In this document: piece after piece, positions 34,122 through 59,712 of the stretch | Layout of the letters: the number at the start of each line of letters is the position of its first letter | Numbering within the stretch: the stretch's first letter is position 1 | From: Hormiphora californensis | Taxonomy: Eukaryota; Ctenophora; Tentaculata; Cydippida; Pleurobrachiidae | DNA length: 64,000 nt | Assembly (NCBI GenBank): GCA_020137815.1 | Contig: CM035350.1 | Location: 9,956,947-10,020,946 of the forward strand | Direction of reading: 5' to 3' | Position numbers and translations under genes: made by a program | Notes under the pieces: generated by a model | Seen by the model: only the letters and a program-made list of their open reading frames with translations | What the model was told of the DNA's origin: nothing | Database searches by the model: none

Positions 34122-34533
34122 AATAAGGAACCATAATAAAGTTCAAGAGCCTCCAAGAGCGCACCCCATCCAAGAGAGACCAAAATCAAGAGCGCACCAC
34201 AATCAAGAGAGACCAAAATCAAGAGCACACCACAATCAAGAGAGACCAAAATCAAGAGCACACCACAATCAAGAGAGACCAAATCAAGAGCGCACCACAA
34301 TCAAGAGAGACCAAATTCAAGAGCACACCACATCTGGATAGGGAGCTCTCTTGATTGTGGTGCGCTCTTGATTTGGTCTCTCTTGATTGTGGTGTGCTCT
34401 TGATTTTGGTCTCTCTTGATTGTGGTGTGCTCTTGATTTTGGTCTCTCTTGGTTGTGGTGCGCTCTTGATTTTGGTCTCTCTTGGATGGGGTGCGCTCTT
34501 GGAGGCTCTTGAACTTTATTATGGTTCCTTATT
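34122..34533. repeat. Large palindrome built from tandem repeats
   Basis: Arms 34122-about 34328 and about 34340-34533 are reverse complements. Each arm consists of about five units of roughly 38 bp (ACCACAATCAAGAGAGACCA...). The outermost 30 bp or so of each arm are also inverted. The six-frame peptides are repeats of one another and are not coding. Confidence 0.9.
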
Positions 34534-35519
34534 CCGTCAAAAAATTGCCACATTTTCATTTTTCCTACCGGAATTGTCTAATTTTCTCGTTTCTTACGTG
34601 GACCGTGGACCGTGGTGACTGTGTCCAGGACGCTTGAGAAATAGTTTAGGTTCACCAGTGCTTCCTTACCTGATTCCATACCACTAAAGGGTTTTGTAGT
34701 TTTCGCCCCATTTTATGGCCCTAAATTCTGAAATTTACTGACCTTCTGTAGCATATGCCAAGGTACAGAAATGGCATGCTTAAATTCGTTTAAAAGCGCT
34801 TAAAATTTCAGACCCTGCTGGCGTGGCTCCGTGCCCAACACTCCCATATCCCTTGGGCATTGACCGTGACTGGCGCCCCTAGCCCCGCACACCCAGCTAC
34901 TTGCTAGGCCGAAAGGCGAAAGCCTAGCGCCGTCCCTGAATTGTGCGACCCTGGACCCCATATATGGACACTATCCATAGAAAACCTCACAAACACATGT
35001 TTCTGGAATTTTGCTGCTATTTTTTCAACTTAATTAAATAGAAACCTGGTTTTGGATTTGCACTCCTCCAGTCTCCAAAATCCAGGCCCCTCGCGTTACA
35101 TGCACCTCGCATGCCACACACATGTATGTCTAGCCTATAGATAGCATACTTGTATACTGTTTAAAATGGAAGGCGGTCAATGTATGTACATATTGTCAAA
35201 TACTGGCCTGCACTAAGCTGAATCAGACATTACATAATTAGAGTTTCAAAAAAACCTTCAATTGTTTTGTTTGTTTTGAATTGTGAGTCGTAATGAGTTC
35301 CTAAACTATCAATTTAATGTCTAAAGTGATATAGATACTTATCTTAAACTTTGACTCCGTGACGGAGTCTCCGTCCTAACCGTACACAATTCGTCAATTA
35401 TCAAAGTTTCTTGAATGATTTACAGTTTACAGAGTTTGTTGTTATTGTTCAACAAAGTAATCGTGCCATGCTAAGTAGTAGTAGTTCACTAACACACATC
35501 CCCCCAGTGCTATAGGGAT
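34534..35519. other. Non-genic stretch upstream of ZMIZ
   Basis: No gene or clear repeat recognised. It presumably includes the ZMIZ promoter and 5' leader close to 35520. Confidence 0.4.
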
Positions 35520-48236
<12,717 letters not shown>

Positions 48237-49318
48237 CAATATAGTGTGTGTGTGTGTGTGTGTGTGTTTGTTTGTGTATGTGTGTTTGTTTGTTTGTGTG
48301 TGTATGCGTGTGTGTGTGAGTTAGTACGTGTTTGTTTGTTTGTGAGAGTGATGTCATTGAATGACGGTGTCATGGCAACCGATTATAATCTCATACGCGG
48401 ATGTAAATAGTCGTTTTAAAAGATAGACTTTTTTATTTTTTATTTCTCTGCAGTCATATTCTATTAAAAAGATTCCCCGTATTTTCAGCAGTGTGTAGTT
48501 CAAAAAGGTGATGTCCTAGAAGTATTATTATCATTAGATATGCACTGTTCTTCAGACCTATTACATCTGATGTCAGACCCTGACAGTACAATATGTGTAA
48601 CGTGTTACACAATATGTAAGCTTCCCCTTTTGATTTAACCAGTGCGAGGAATTATTATTACATATGTTGAAAATAACAAGATGAATAATATCTTTAGATT
48701 ATAATATAAATAATTTATTTTTCAAAGATTACATTTCATCACAGTGATATATATGAGATTCTTGTACAATGTACACACACCCCCAGTAATCATCTATAAT
48801 TATTTATAATTATCTTAAGATCAGCCGTTCTGATTAATTATCTTCCTCATCCTGTATCTGAAGGACTGAAGATTATTTTAATTTTTGAAGCTCATTTATA
48901 TTCATCCACAAAGAACTCATGTTGCCACCAGCCATTGCCTAGTAGCTTGTACTCGTTGTTCTGTCTGGCGACCCCATCTGAGAAGTGTTGCTAGGCAACT
49001 CACATGATCGAGAAACCCATGATTTTTTCACAGATTCACAGTCCCCTCACAGTAATTAACAGTGTGTAATTATTAATTAATAACGTGTTTAATTACTAGT
49101 TACACATTTATATCCACATTTGTCACAGTGATCAGATATTGTATGGTGCTTTTCAGTCCCCTAATTTATTTATGAGTAAAAATATGACGTGTTTCAATTA
49201 TATTTTGTGTCTGGGGAAACGGTTCACTAGGAAACGGTTCACTAAATCATGGAACACTTCACGGACAGTGAATTGTGGTAGTTGTTGCTAAGCAGCCAGA
49301 ATGCAGCTTCCAGAATGT
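48237..49318. other. Convergent 3' intergenic stretch (ZMIZ / RAB24-like)
   Basis: A GT-rich run (48246-48340) follows the ZMIZ stop; the rest is AT-rich. It is presumed to be the 3' untranslated regions of both genes. No gene seen. Confidence 0.5.
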
Positions 49319-50456
49319 TCAGTCTAAACATGAGAAGATCCCTTCTTCCTTTTCCTCTCTAGTCATTGCATCAATATCGATCTCACCAGGCCCTAATCTG
49401 GGTGAGGTGGTCTGTCTCGTGATAAGGTGAAGCGCTATCGTCTCAAACAACTCCCTCACACCCTCTCCAGTCTTACTGCTCGTTCGAAACATCCCCTTAG
49501 CACCTGCAAAAAGGGGTGATGCTGATTCTCAAGACTCTTAGATCAGGTCGGTGACCGGTGCCGCCAGATAGATTCTCTGGTAAAATGAGCCCTTGTTGCC
49601 CCGGGTTACCTATTTCTGATTTGAGATGGGTTGCCTCCTCTCGGGTAGCTTCCTCCAGCACCCCAGCGTGGTCCAACAGGTCCACTTTAGTGGCAACTAG
49701 GTACACACTGCACTGTGGGGCATGCTTCTTCAGCTCCCTGGCCCAGTATCCTGCCCGCTGGAGGGAATCCTCATCTACCACCTCGTAACACAGGATAGCC
49801 GCCTGAGAGTGGGGATTTGTATACAATTGGGTATTGTTGGCAATTCAACGATTCAGATGACCCCAAATCATTGTTGTGTTTCCCACCTGTGCATCTCGGT
49901 AGTAGAGCTTTGTCATTGAGTCGAATTTCTCACTTCCACTCGTGTCCCAAATGTTCAGTTGTATCTTCTCTTCCTCGGTAAACGAGATTGTCTTAGAAGT
50001 GTAGGCAGCACCTGAACAGTAATGTCAAGATCTGTCTAGATACTAGACGGGTTTAGAGGGCCCCGGTTTAGAAGTCATCACTCCTGCAGGGTACAACTTA
50101 GTGTACAAATGTACACTGGAAGGTTGACTTGGAAGGTTAACCTGCTCAGGCAGGGTATTATAAATTATTAGTACCTGTCTGAGCAATTCAACCTTCCATT
50201 GTGAATGTAAACACTAAGTTCTACCCATGTTGTACATGATATACACAAGCACACACTTACCAGAGGCATACAATTACTAGAGGCATAAAGCTGCCCGGGG
50301 GGGGGGGGGGGGGGGGCACCTACCGATGGTATTGTATGTGTTATTCTCGTAGTTGCCTGTGTTCCATCGAATTATAAGGGTCGTCTTCCCCACATTACTC
50401 GCCCCCAAGAGAATGACTTTGCGAGTCAGTGGCTCATGCTTCTTCTTACCAAACAT
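49319..50456 (-). CDS. RAB24: RAB24-like small GTPase
   Basis: Vesicle-traffic or autophagy-type GTPase. Four exons: 50456-50324, 50011-49887, 49802-49610, 49503-49319; phases 1, 0, 1; 211 residues. Features: P-loop GASNVGKT, NTIGAAY effector region, WDTSGSEKF with Ser at the usual catalytic Gln position (as in RAB24), AAILCYEVVDEDS, ATKVD for guanine specificity, TSSKTGEGVRELFE. These and the intron phases fit RAB24 better than RAB5 or RAB7. The C-terminus ends FSCLD with only one cysteine and no standard CC or CXC prenylation motif, so membrane attachment is unclear. Twenty consecutive C (G on the plus strand) lie just inside intron 1. Confidence 0.85.
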
Positions 50457-51509
<1,053 letters not shown>

Positions 51510-52497
51510 GGTCGTTCCAGAAATAACTTCGTGTCGAGATATCTTGGGATCTTTGAGAGATAGAGACTTCTACCTAGTTTTATCTTGTTCATTGGCCGAT
51601 TTTCTTTCTGGAAACGTGTTCTGAATTTTATACGGCAATCTTAAGTGCCCAGAAATTGGTAATGTGATACCGGAAGTCATTCTGCCGCTGAACGGGGTTC
51701 CCAGAGTTTTTTTAAACGCCGCTAGAAAAGAGCTGGTACAGATTTTTGACTTTCTATGGTGGTCAATCGATAGCCCATCGTCTAAGGATTAGATATATAT
51801 GCGATTTGGGTCTCGACGCGTTGACTAAAAACCTCTAGGACAGTAAATGTAACATGAAAACTTGAAAAATTGCCAAATTTGACCTCAATTTTTGGCCTGT
51901 TTTGGGGGTATGTACAAAAACGTCAGTTACTCACTGTCTGGCGCCGCGACCCATCTGAGCGCACTGTCAAATTGGGGTCTGGCGCCGCCAGACAGGTTAC
52001 TCACTTTTATATGTCAACAAATCAAATAATTGGCTTCACTAAGGCATAGAACTTACTTAGAACTATCTTTTACTGCAAAGTTTTTGATTATAAGCCACTC
52101 CTATAAAACCTGAAGGGACCCGGAAGTGAAATTTTATAATTTTTACCAAACTTTTTTGGAGGCCCATTGCTCAGCCGAGAATAAAGCTACGATCTTCTAT
52201 TACATCTTAAACGAAAGATAATTGTCTAATGAACCAGCTTAATGCAACAAAACATCCCACAGATGCAATTTTTAAGAAGTACAGCAGTTTCAGCACTATG
52301 CGCGTTTTTCCCGTTCAGCGGCAGTTTGAGTTAAATGTGTTTCCGGGTTCGCTGAGAGCCACCCCTGATAAAAAATTTCAAAATTATTACTGTTGTGAGT
52401 AGCCAAGAGTTCAAATAACACGCTACAGAAGGTTGTTTATGAATATCTTCAATATTTCTTGAAAATATCGGGACACGAAATTATTTCTGGAACGCCC
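51510..52497. mobile_element. Tc1/mariner-type non-autonomous element (TA target site)
   Basis: Inverted ends GGTCGTTCCAGAAATAACTT and, reversed, GGGCGTTCCAGAAATAATTT, flanked on both sides by TA (51508-51509, 52498-52499). The 988-bp interior has no transposase frame. It contains inner inverted pairs (CTGCCGCTGAACGGG at about 51682 against CCCGTTCAGCGGCAG at about 52309; GTCTGGCGCCG against CGGCGCCAGAC near 51937-52000), so it can fold back. Superfamily from TA target and end type. Confidence 0.7.
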
Positions 52498-52876
52498 TAA
52501 TATATGTCGCATAGTACTTTAGTTGGCAATTGGCGGAAACTGCACCACCAGGAGAAGTTCTCGTTAGAGCAGGGGACCAGAGTAAACAATACCATGTGTA
52601 CCACGTACCAGGGTCCAGGGTCCAATACTTTGAAACGAAATTACACAGGTTGTTAACAAAATGTGTTTGGAACAAAAATTAAAAATATTTCATAAACAAT
52701 TTAAAACTGATTTTGTGCCACATCACATACAAAAGAATGTGCCTCTCTCAAATAAATACACCCCTCACTGCTAAAAATTGCGGCTGAAAAGTGAAAACCC
52801 CTGATATGATATAATGCTTTTTCAAACCCTCTCCCACTCTATCTTGTGTAGAGTCTAATGAGATAGTTCATGTTGC

Positions 52877-55246
52877 TCATTTCGAATCTGTAGCAAAGAT
52901 TCCCTCTCTGCTCTTTATGGTTCGTGTTATCATTGCCGATAGGTGCCTCCCCGGACCGACCTCCCAGCACTCTAAATCTGATCCGTAGTCGCTAGAAATG
53001 TTTTCTATCAGTCCCTGCCATCGAACCTGGGAGTAGTTTATGGGTGTTAACTGTTAGGGCCGTGTTAGGCCGGTAATATTGAAACAATTTCTTGAACTAT
53101 AAAGTTGTAACTAGTAGGATAGAATCTCCACCCTAATCGTTACTCACCGGTAGCAGGAGTTGTTTGCTAAAAAGGTGGCTGATTTGTTCAGGTTCGGTGT
53201 GTGCTTGCCCTGTAACGTTACAGTACACAGGAACATGGGGCACGGCCATTGGGGTACCAACTGAAATGTTATTGGGGGTATTAAGGAACATATTGAGGTG
53301 ATCATGACCTAGTGGAAGGTTCATTGTGGAGCATGGAACTATAGGACAACTTACCCATAACGCGATGGAAGTGCTACTGATGCTGTTGACATTAGAGGGC
53401 TGTGGAATGCCCCCGCCACATTAATTCGTTTAGTTTTCACTCTTCTCTCCCTCGCCATCTCTACCACTCTCTGTAGGGTATCATCAGTTCCTGAGACGGC
53501 TACTGTGTTGGGCCAGAGGTAGTTCCCAATCACAGCAACCCCTCCTGTATCACTCTCTGCTTCAAGTAATAACTTGGATAACTGTGCGGAGAAGGAGATG
53601 TTAGTAATACGTAGCAAGGGGGGCGTTAGTTGTACATAGCAGGGGGTGTTAGCGGTTGTTTGGCACATGAACACCCCGTTATTTTGGTAACTGCGGTGGA
53701 GGGGGCCAAAACAAATAGAACACCCTGTATACCCTGTATCAACACAAACTACACGTGTATTATACCTCTTGTGGGGGTAGTCCGATAACTGTTAACATCC
53801 CAGATGGAGGGCTATGTGAAGCATCATGCATCGCCTTGGCTCTAACTCTAACAATACTGAACGCTAGGGGGACAGGGGTACATAGTTAGCAGCTGGTAGT
53901 CACACCGACAGTGAGTGAACAATGAATATTGGGGGTGATTAAGAGGAGTGGTTACCATGGTTACGAAATGGTTACCATAGTTACACAACTCTAAACCTAC
54001 CATCTTCAACAGTGAGAGCTCCACTGAAAGCCAGGGCTGTCAGCTCGCCCACACTGAACCCAGCCGTGGCTACACAACGCTTCAGAACCTGGAGGGTGGA
54101 GGGGTTAGAAACACTGTAGTGTCACAGTAATTGGGAGGAGGAAGTGGGAGGCAGGAGGAATGTGTTTTAAATGGGTTGTGGGTCACGTGTTTTAAAGTCA
54201 ATCAATCAATCAATCAATCATAACACCGCTCGGTGGCGGGGTGCCGCTTTATTACTGGGCAAAATAATAATACAGTCGGACCCCGATTTAGGGACCCCCG
54301 ATTTAGGGACACCCCGATTTAGGGACAGGATTTTTTTCCCCCAAAAATTTTTTGAATTTTTTTTGTGAAATTTTTTGTGAAATTTTTTTGAAAAATTTTC
54401 AAAAAGATACCAGCCACGTCCGAATCGTGCTTCGAATCAGTGAATCCCATCGCACGCCCCGCCGCCAACCAGAAGTTTCGGAACGAACCGATACGTGATC
54501 CCCATGCGGCCATTGAATCACAAGTTCACCAAGCGTCAAAATTTCGATTCGATGGGGATCACTTTTCGATTCGTTCCGAACCGTCCAATTAGCAGCAGGA
54601 CACGCGACAAGATGCACCGACTCAAAACACGACTCGGACGTGGCTGGTATACGTTTAAAAAATTTTACAACTTTTTTGCAAAATTTTACAGTACGATTGT
54701 CAATGCTTTGATCGGTGCTCCCCATAAATTTTGAGAGAAAAAGTTATTTTGAAATTTTCATACTTCCTAACCCGGTTAGGGTGCCCCGATTCGGCATGGT
54801 ATCACGTATCGGTTCGTTTTGATATATTTTTATATTTTCCTATTTCTAATCAGAAATGATCATGTCATCAATATATGAATATTGCATATATAACAGTTAG
54901 AGGTGTCTTTAGTCTTAATAATATAGCATGTTGGGCATAAAATAGGTTTTTAAGGGTCAAATATGGCTCACCCCGATTTAGTGGACACCCCGATTTAGTG
55001 GACAAGACCCTTTCCCCCGAGGCTGTCCCTAAATCGGGGTCCGACTGTATTTAATAATGTATATATAAAAATATAAAATATATAAAAATATAAAATAAGT
55101 TTGTGAACACGGCAACTTTGAGGTGGGGTGGAGATCACATTTCATTGGCTTGCTGTCTGGTTTGTTTGTGGAGATAAGGAGAGATGAGGCACAAGAGGGG
55201 GAGACAAGTTAGGGAGAGATGAGAGAAGCACTTTGAGAGAGAAAGG

Positions 55247-55323
<77 letters not shown>

Positions 55324-56186
55324 GAGAAATAGGTAGGGAGAGAAATAGGTAGGGAGAGACAGGTAGATACAGGGAGAGAGATTATAAAGGGATAGGGCCG
55401 AAGGATAGGAGATGTTGGCAGTGAAAGTAGTAGAGATAGTCAAGATAGCTGAGATGGTCATTTGATTATTTCCATTGAGAAATTTGTTGGTGACCACTCG
55501 TCGGTCTCGTTGCTATAGCTATGTGGGAGGCTTTGTAAAGTAAGTAGATATCTAGTTAGTAAATTTTTAAAGGGGTTAAAGAAGTAGTCCTTGAGATGGC
55601 GTTGTGATGTTTTTTTATTATTATTATCTGTGTTGAGGGTGGCATTTGCACATGGCACGATATGATTATACAGAATAGGGCCTATGTAAGCAGCCTGTGG
55701 CGCTTACCTCAGGTTTTTCAGTGGCGCTTACCTCAGGTTTTTCAGCTTTAAGCCACTCTAAAGCTGCTAATGATGTACAGAGGACAGCTGGTTGGCAATA
55801 GTATGTTAGTTTTAGGATCTTTTCAGGTCCCTCCAGACATAACTTTAGGAGATCATAGCCCAAAACAGAGCGGGCAGTTTTGAAAATCTCTCTAGCTCCC
55901 GGGATATCCAGATATTTTCTTGGCATTCCTACATACTGGGCGCCTTGACCTGGGCATAGGATTCTTGGTAAAAACTCGGTTTACATCAAGCCTTGTGTAA
56001 CTGTAATGTGTGGTTTGTTTGTATAACCCCGAACCCGGCCCGTTTGTAAGATAGTTTCACGGTTCACCCTCACGGCTGAGTCATACCTGGAAACAGTATA
56101 GCCACTGGTTTCTCTGTCTCGCTAGATAACGCCCTTCTAGCACACCCTCTCACAGGAAGTGCCACCGCCGACCTGAACAGTGCCAT
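52877..56186 (-). CDS. MCAT: Malonyl-CoA:ACP acyltransferase, mitochondrial
   Basis: Transfers malonate to mitochondrial acyl carrier protein for type II fatty-acid synthesis. Seven exons: 56186-56087, 55949-55732, 54088-54001, 53863-53766, 53581-53355, 53260-53148, 53026-52877; about 330 residues. The basic, Ala-rich start (MALFRSAVALPVRGCARRAL) suits mitochondrial import. Signatures: FPGQGAQYVGM, YYCQPAV, the nucleophile motif GFSVGE, RAKAMHDAS and PSGML, GAFHSPLM with the catalytic His, PVYCNV, QLLLP and WEVGPGRHL. Phases agree if one extra base in exon 5 (near 53366) is discounted; with it, length from LM to NV equals that of the human enzyme. The exon 2 donor is duplicated. A pogo-like element and a GA tract lie in intron 2. 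Confidence 0.92.
54273..55047. mobile_element. pogo/Tigger-type non-autonomous element in MCAT intron 2
   Basis: Inverted ends CAGTCGGACCCCGATTTAGG and its reverse, flanked by TA (54271-54272, 55048-55049). CAGT at the tip with a TA target is typical of the pogo branch of Tc1/mariner. Each end carries two or three subterminal copies of CCCCGATTTAG. The interior contains a second palindrome (about 54410-54655: CAGCCACGTCCGA against TCGGACGTGGCTG). No transposase frame. Confidence 0.85.
55240..55325. repeat. GA microsatellite in MCAT intron 2
   Basis: GA repeat of about 40 units, ending in AGAGAGAAATAGGTAGG repeats. Confidence 0.95.
55698..55745 (-). repeat. 24-bp exact tandem duplication of the MCAT exon 2 donor
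   Basis: On the minus strand CTGAAAAACCTGAG|GTAAGCGCC occurs twice in a row. Both donors are identical. Using the second would add eight residues (VSATEKPE) without breaking the frame. Confidence 0.95.
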
Positions 56187-56898
56187 TTGCTAGAAAGAGA
56201 GGGAGTCACGTGAGGAAGAATGACGCCACATTCACTGAATCAGAGACCCCGCGCGGCATTCTGCGCGTTGATCCGCGCCAACACTTCAGCATGGGAGGGT
56301 TGGCGCGTTACAGACTTGTTTTTCTGGATCAGCAGATCAGGGCTTTCTTGGAAAAACTGCTGTGGGGGGGGGGGGGGGGGTGGATGGCTGCTGTATGGGG
56401 CAAGGATGGATATTTCCATGATTGTGATATGTTAGAGATAGAGAGGAATCGTGCATGTATAATGTTTACATAACCACACTGCTTAGATGGGATTTTGAAC
56501 ACCATTTTGCACAATTGGCTTGTGTGTAATATTTCTTCTAAAGTTGAGGCTATGTGCGTGGGTTACACTCACACACTTCTGCACACGTGTATTACTTGTG
56601 TGTAAATTGAGGTATGTACCAGAAAAAGCAAAAAATGATACCCTGGTTAGAGGTATTATATGGGGGCAGGAAGTTGCTCGAACCCTCTCTCACAGGGGTG
56701 ACTGGTGAGCGGGAGGGTTAGTTCATGACAAGGGTAGGGAACTGGACGACTTCATGGTTTATAAGGGGGGAGGGTCATAAATTACACAAATCGAAGGACA
56801 CATTAACACAATCAAAAAGAGGTCTCACTAAAGTTCTGTAGAAACAAAACTCAACTATTATAAAAGGGATATCGATTAAAATCTGGGAAGATAGTCCA
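56187..56898. other. MCAT / cytochrome b5 intergenic stretch
   Basis: A run of 17 G lies at about 56364-56380. The open frames over 56180-56473 have no recognisable domain. No gene seen. Confidence 0.5.
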
Positions 56899-58197
56899 TC
56901 ACCACTGTTTGTTGAGGACAAAGAACCCAATACCGGCTATCACAGCAACCACCACTCCAGCTAGTACACCAGTAGGAACACTGAAAGAGAAGGGGACATG
57001 CTACAAGGCTGCACAATGGGCTTCCTATGAAGCTGCTTGTTGATATAATACAAGGAGAGAAGCGATATACTGCTTTACTTGTTGATATAATACTTACAGG
57101 AACAAGAAAGAGTTTGGAAGTGCTCAGAACAATAAACATGCAAATAATGCTGTTCTTTTTTGAAGCACTCAAATCAAACAATTTTATTTTTTGGTCTGTA
57201 AAACTTAGAATCTACAAAGCACAACTAATCATTAGTAACTTCACAGTAACTAATTATTTATTACGAGATTACACACCCGGATTCGCCACTGTCGGCCATT
57301 TTCTGAAAGAAAGAAGAGGGTTAGTTTCATGGAGGATTCATGTAATTCAATATTTTACGAAATCTAATTTTATTGGATATCAAACATTGGGAGATCCAAT
57401 TTCAAATCTAGAATTTATGACTGTGCCCCACTCCCCATCCCCAACTGCTGGACCAATTTGGATTAGGCAGTGTCCCACTCCCCCAATAATACTGTGCGGT
57501 ACAGTCTGTGCCCAAACTCACCGCTGCTTTCTGTGTACAATCGTCCTCATGAAGATCCCCGATATAATACTGACTAAGCAAGTCCCGTGCATCAAGTGAG
57601 TGGCCTACATCTTCAAAAGCATATGTGGCCTCTGTACCTGCATGCTCCAATAACACTTCCTCTCCACCAGGATGCTGAGAGGAGAAGATATAACATGGGT
57701 TAATACGAACCGAGTTAATAAGCTGTCTTTGTTTCTGAAAACAACTTGAAATATTAATTCCTCTCCAACAAACCCCTTACATCCCCCTGTCGGGTTTTAT
57801 CTCTCCCAAGTAAAACACAACTTGTAATACCTAAGCCGGGAGGGGCCGGGAGTGAATATGAACATGATAATACAGTTTGCAAATACTCGACAGGGTGACT
57901 TGTTCAGACTCACATATCCAAATGATCAACTAAAGCAGGGTATTGCTCCTCAAAATGTCAAACTGTACCTATTCCCAAATGTATTTACCAGTTCCAACTA
58001 GTATCCAACTATAATATCTAACATACCTCGTTCAAGAACTTGGTGATATCGTACACTTTGTTATGGATTGCCATCCACATATCGTCAGGGGAATTGTGCT
58101 CTTTCACTTCCTCCAGTCTGAAAATCTTGCCACTGCTCTTCTGACTGTCCATTGTAACATCAAGGTTCTTAACAAAGGAATCTTGCTGGGCGGCCAT
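56899..58197 (-). CDS. CYB5B: Tail-anchored cytochrome b5
   Basis: Haem-binding electron carrier on the ER or outer mitochondrial membrane. Four exons: 58197-58027, 57674-57522, 57302-57277, 56980-56899; phases 0, 0, 2; 143 residues. The b5 core has [38 protein letters not shown] with the first haem-ligand His, and [25 protein letters not shown] with the second. A 26-base micro-exon encodes part of the linker (KMADSGES). The last exon encodes a hydrophobic tail anchor ([19 protein letters not shown]) ending NKQW. CYB5A versus CYB5B cannot be decided; the short tail after the anchor does not settle localisation. Confidence 0.93.
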
Positions 58198-58381
58198 GAC
58201 TGTGTTTTGAGGCTATGGAGGGAGCGTGTTATAACATGGCGGTACCGTTCTGAGATGAAATACTCCGTTCAACTCGTCAGTCTCCACTCCTACCCCAGTG
58301 TTCATAAACATTTAATATTTTGCTCATTCCATCAGATGAAATTTACGAATTAGCCATTACGAAATTTGAATAGAGGCTTAA

Positions 58382-58661
58382 CCCTTTGAGGACCACAGGC
58401 CATATATGACCCATTGCACTAAAGACTGATTTCCCAGCTTCAGGATTAACTTTAGAGCCCAAACTAAAGCCTAAACGATAGTTTAGACATTTCTCTACCT
58501 AAAAATCCAAGTTTCATGCGCAATCATTGATGTTAAGATTTAGATAATTGGGTCCAAATGATGTTCATTTTGGTCATTTTTTAACTTTTGATGCCATTTC
58601 TTTCTGTCTCCACAAAAAATTAGAAAATTCTGTTCGGCCAATCGTTATGGTCCTCAAAGGG
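58382..58661. mobile_element. piggyBac-type MITE (TTAA target site)
   Basis: Ends CCCTTTGAGGACCA and TGGTCCTCAAAGGG are exact inverted repeats flanked by TTAA at 58378-58381 and 58662-58665. CCCTTTG tips with TTAA are characteristic of piggyBac. The 280-bp length and absence of coding sequence make it a MITE. Confidence 0.88.
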
Positions 58662-59024
58662 TTAAAACGTTCGACAGTCGCCCACACCAGGAAATTTTAG
58701 GAGATACCAACCAGTGCCCACGAAATTCCCGGAATCTCCTGCTACAGACATTTTTTAGCAGGAACGAAATACAAATACTAGCTTCTGGATTTTGCTCTTA
58801 AAAGATCACGTCAAACTAATGATCGACGCTGTACCCGCTTGCTGCCAAAAAAAGCGTCATCGAGGGACGGGGATACCAAGTAAAACCAGATCAAACTTTG
58901 AAAAAACTGAAAACGGCCATCTTGTTTTTTGAAAAGTTTGGAGCTGAGTTTTGAAATGGATGGCGCGGCTCCTAAGCTTTAAATCGTAGCGCGCGATCGT
59001 TCAGCCAAATTATTTCGGTTCGTC

Positions 59025-59243
59025 ATGAGCACCTTTGGCGGCATGGGAGATGAGTTTGAGAAATTCCTCAAGAAGTTATCGAAGAGGGTTTCAGACAAGA
59101 CCAAGGAACCCTATGCTGAAGTTATCAGCCACTTCAGAACAAGGCTGAGATTCGGACTTTTGAGGGCCTGTCTGATCGCCCTCAGAGGGAACAGGAGGAA
59201 GATCGTGCCCATCAATATGCACGAAGTTGAACTTTTAACGTAA
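59025..59243 (+). pseudogene. Retroelement polyprotein C-terminal fragment
   Basis: A 72-codon frame with FLKKLSKRVSDKTKEPYAEV followed by SHFRTRLRFGLLRACLIALRG. This resembles the C-terminal tail (SRL-L-RASI-C-RGSR type) found after reverse transcriptase in some invertebrate retroelement ORFs. It is followed at once by an (ATTT)n run, as at a retroelement 3' end. No upstream reverse transcriptase is present. The identification rests on resemblance only. Confidence 0.4.
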
Positions 59244-59712
59244 AATGATGAGATTTTAGTTACTATTTATTTATTTATTTATTTATGTTTATAAGTCGCA
59301 TGGGACGTGCGTGGTGTACCAGGAGTGGTGGATTGTGAAGCCACTCTTGTTGTGTCCCTCTCCCACCTTCTCCGTGTGCCAACACAACACTATACTGGTA
59401 CACCCGCACAGTCGTGTTCCATTTTTTCACTTTCGGTTCGTGAAAAAAATTCGGTTCGTGAAAAAATTTCTGTTGAGATTTCTGAAATGTTCTGTCTCTC
59501 CAGTCTTCACCTTTACTTGAAAAGCGCTGCCTTATCCCTATCGGGGCCAGCAGCGTTTGCCAAGTCTTCACCTTGAAAAGCGCTGCCTTATTAATCCTGC
59601 CAACTCGCTACTCCCATAACATTAGCTAAAGGGTAGTCATTCAAACTTTTCAACACTACTTTAAACAAATTAATTTGAGGCGGCACCCTCCCTCAAATTT
59701 CCCGTGTAGACA

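Noticed and set aside
57027-57599. 190-codon plus-strand frame
   Set aside because: It lies antisense to cytochrome b5 exons and introns and has no recognisable domain.
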